This document shows positions 5,982 through 7,493 of a DNA stretch of 7,493 bases, in pieces. The position numbers and the translations under genes were made by a program. Numbering within the stretch: the first letter of the stretch is position 1; the number at the start of each line of letters is the position of its first letter. The stretch spans positions 1 to 7,493 of the forward strand of contig JAGFXV010000064.1 in NCBI GenBank assembly GCA_017861475.1, in the 5' to 3' direction. This DNA is from Bacillota bacterium. Lineage in GTDB: Bacteria > Bacillota > Syntrophomonadia > Syntrophomonadales > Syntrophomonadaceae. Under the pieces are notes generated by a model. It was not told the origin of the DNA. It saw only the letters and a program-made list of their open reading frames with translations, and ran no database searches.

Positions 5982-7493
5982 CTAACGATTGTTAATGGCG
6001 GCCTGGGCTGCTGCCAGACGGGCAATGGGAATACGGTAAGGCGAGCAACTGACATAATTCAGTCCCAGCAAGTGGCAGAATTCGATCGAGCTCGGTTCCC
6101 CGCCGTGTTCGCCGCAAATGCCCAGAGTTATTCCCGGGCGAGTGCTGCGGGCTTTTTCTGCTGCCAATCTCATCAGCGAGCCTACACCCTTGCGATCCAG
6201 GACTGCGAAAGGATTGTCTTTGATAATTTTTTTCTCCAGATATACGGGGATAAACTTGCCCTCAGCATCGTCACGGCTGAATCCCAAAGTAGTCTGGGTC
6301 AGGTCATTGGTACCAAAGGAGAAGAATTCAGCCTGCTGGGCGATTTCATCAGCCATCACGCAAGCCCGCGGTAATTCCAGCATCGTCCCCAGCGCAAAGT
6401 CAAGCTCAATATTTTTCTCCTGTTTTATATCTTCGTAAGCTTTCAGTATGTGCTGTCTGAGCAGGAGGAATTCGGCCTGATCAATGACCAGCGGAATTTC
6501 TATTTCCACAAAGTTTTTGAAACCTTCCTGTTTCAACTGAACCATGGCCTCGAATATTGCCCTGACCTGCATGACATATATTTCCGGATAGGTTATACCC
6601 AGGCGGCAGCCTCTGTGTCCCAGCATGGGGTTGGCTTCATGCAATTTGTTGACTTTTTTGAGCAGTTCTTCCTTCTCCGCGATTTCACGTATCGGGGCCT
6701 GCGCATGTTTCATTTCTATAATATCTACCATCAATTCATCATGAGATGGCAGGAATTCATGCAGAGGCGGATCCAACAAGCGAATGCATACCGGCAGCGG
6801 TGACATGGCTTTGAGTATTCCGTAGAAGTCCTGTCTCTGAATTGGCAACAGTTTGGCCAGAGCCGCTTGACGATCCGCAATATTTTCGGAAAGAATCATT
6901 TCCTGAACGATCGGCAGGCGTTCCTGGGCCATAAACATATGCTCAGTGCGGCACAAGCCTATGCCCTCGGCGCCGAATTCACGCGCCTTGGCAGCATCTT
7001 CAGGGGTGTCGGCATTGGCTCTGACATCCAGTTTTTTGGTTTCATTGGCCCAATTGAGCAGTATTTCGAATTCATCTGAAAGGGTCGGCTCTATCATGGG
7101 GACTTCGCCCAGCATTACTTTACCGGTGGAACCGTCCATGGTTATAATGTCCCCGGCCTTGACCACCAGGCTACCCACCATGAACCTTCCGGCTTCAAGA
7201 TCAATTTTTATGCTTTCACAGCCACAGACACAAGGTTTACCCATTCCGCGTGCCACCACGGCTGCATGAGAAGTCATTCCGCCCCGTGAGGTCAGAACCC
7301 CCTGGGCATATACGATCCCGTGGATATCATCGGGAGTGGTTTCGTTGCGTACCAGGACCACCTTTTCGCCGGCCTCGCCTAATTTCTCAGCAATATCAGC
7401 ATCAAATACCACTTTGCCGCAGGCGGCTCCGGGAGAAGCCGGCAGTCCCTGGGCTATTGCTTCCAGATTGACGGAAACATCGATTTGTCTATG
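5982..7493 (-). CDS. ppdK: Pyruvate, phosphate dikinase, C-terminal part (N-terminus outside the window)
   Basis: PPDK is a cytoplasmic enzyme that interconverts pyruvate, ATP and phosphate with PEP, AMP and pyrophosphate. In anaerobes it serves glycolysis or gluconeogenesis. The frame is open to the right edge and gives 503 residues of a family usually near 880. The N-terminal ATP-grasp nucleotide-binding domain is therefore mostly or wholly outside. Counting from the edge, the swivelling phosphohistidine domain has LPASPGAACGK (17-27) and GGMTSHAAV with catalytic H76. T74, two residues before it, is the position targeted by PPDK regulatory proteins in this family. The PEP/pyruvate barrel has GLCRTEHMF (R182), RLLDPPLHEF (R238), GTMLE (E373), FGTNDLTQ (D397) and GICGEHGG with the catalytic cysteine C460. 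All key residues visible are intact. GTG 7412 is an internal codon, not a start. A terminator follows the gene. Confidence 0.97.
   Translation of the reverse strand, partial: HRQIDVSVNLEAIAQGLPASPGAACGKVVFDADIAEKLGEAGEKVVLVRNETTPDDIHGIVYAQGVLTSRGGMTSHAAVVARGMGKPCVCGCESIKIDLEAGRFMVGSLVVKAGDIITMDGSTGKVMLGEVPMIEPTLSDEFEILLNWANETKKLDVRANADTPEDAAKAREFGAEGIGLCRTEHMFMAQERLPIVQEMILSENIADRQAALAKLLPIQRQDFYGILKAMSPLPVCIRLLDPPLHEFLPSHDELMVDIIEMKHAQAPIREIAEKEELLKKVNKLHEANPMLGHRGCRLGITYPEIYVMQVRAIFEAMVQLKQEGFKNFVEIEIPLVIDQAEFLLLRQHILKAYEDIKQEKNIELDFALGTMLELPRACVMADEIAQQAEFFSFGTNDLTQTTLGFSRDDAEGKFIPVYLEKKIIKDNPFAVLDRKGVGSLMRLAAEKARSTRPGITLGICGEHGGEPSSIEFCHLLGLNYVSCSPYRIPIARLAAAQAAINNR

Noticed and set aside
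6072..7471. Several plus-strand frames of 70-117 codons opposite ppdK
   Set aside because: They are antisense to an enzyme with all catalytic motifs intact and have no independent ribosome binding site or domain evidence.
1..7493. CRISPR array, transposon, prophage, tRNA/rRNA or defence island
   Set aside because: No regularly spaced repeats, transposase or phage proteins, tRNA-like cloverleaf or rRNA-like sequence was seen; apart from the small membrane protein, the genes are core metabolic, signalling and replication genes.

Overview
All supportable genes lie on the minus strand, so the biological order runs from right to left. The gene set and order (ppdK, a two-component system, a Gram-positive-type dGTPase-like gene, dnaG), the strong AGGTGA/GGAGG ribosome binding sites, the U-rich intrinsic terminators and the moderate GC content point to a low-to-mid-GC Firmicute. 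It is most likely a clostridial Peptococcaceae/Desulfitobacteriaceae-type anaerobe. That placement is inferred from gene content and protein style; no search was run.

Layout, right to left. (1) 7493-5982: C-terminal 503 residues of pyruvate, phosphate dikinase (ppdK), cut by the right edge, ending in a strong intrinsic terminator at 5948-5913. (2) About 5880-5750: a promoter region with a perfect TATAAT -10 element, preceded by an 11-bp-phased T-rich repeat and a 9-bp inverted repeat. (3) 5731-5318: an unrecognised 137-residue single-pass membrane protein. (4) 5186-4497 and 4483-3089: an OmpR/PhoB-family response regulator and its membrane histidine kinase, 13 bases apart, closed by an intrinsic terminator at 3095-3057. 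(5) 2896-1838: an HD-domain dGTP triphosphohydrolase-like protein. (6) 1752-1: DNA primase (dnaG), complete at its N-terminus and open through the left edge, so a short C-terminal piece is missing. In related bacteria the primary sigma factor gene usually follows dnaG; it would lie outside this window.

The window therefore holds the end of a carbon-metabolism transcription unit, a self-contained signalling unit (small membrane protein, regulator, kinase), and the start of a replication/nucleotide-pool unit (dgt-dnaG).

No mobile element, CRISPR array, RNA gene or defence system was found. The least ordinary feature is a pair of related sequences of about 70 bases, one after ppdK and one after the histidine kinase gene. 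They share a terminator hairpin with nearly the same loop and also a downstream CGGATTTTT-containing tail, which suggests a dispersed intergenic repeat family that supplies terminators. The small membrane protein and the phased repeats in front of it are the other points worth following. In several genes the longest open frame begins at GTG or TTG inside or before the ribosome binding site; the starts given here are the ATG codons that the binding sites support.
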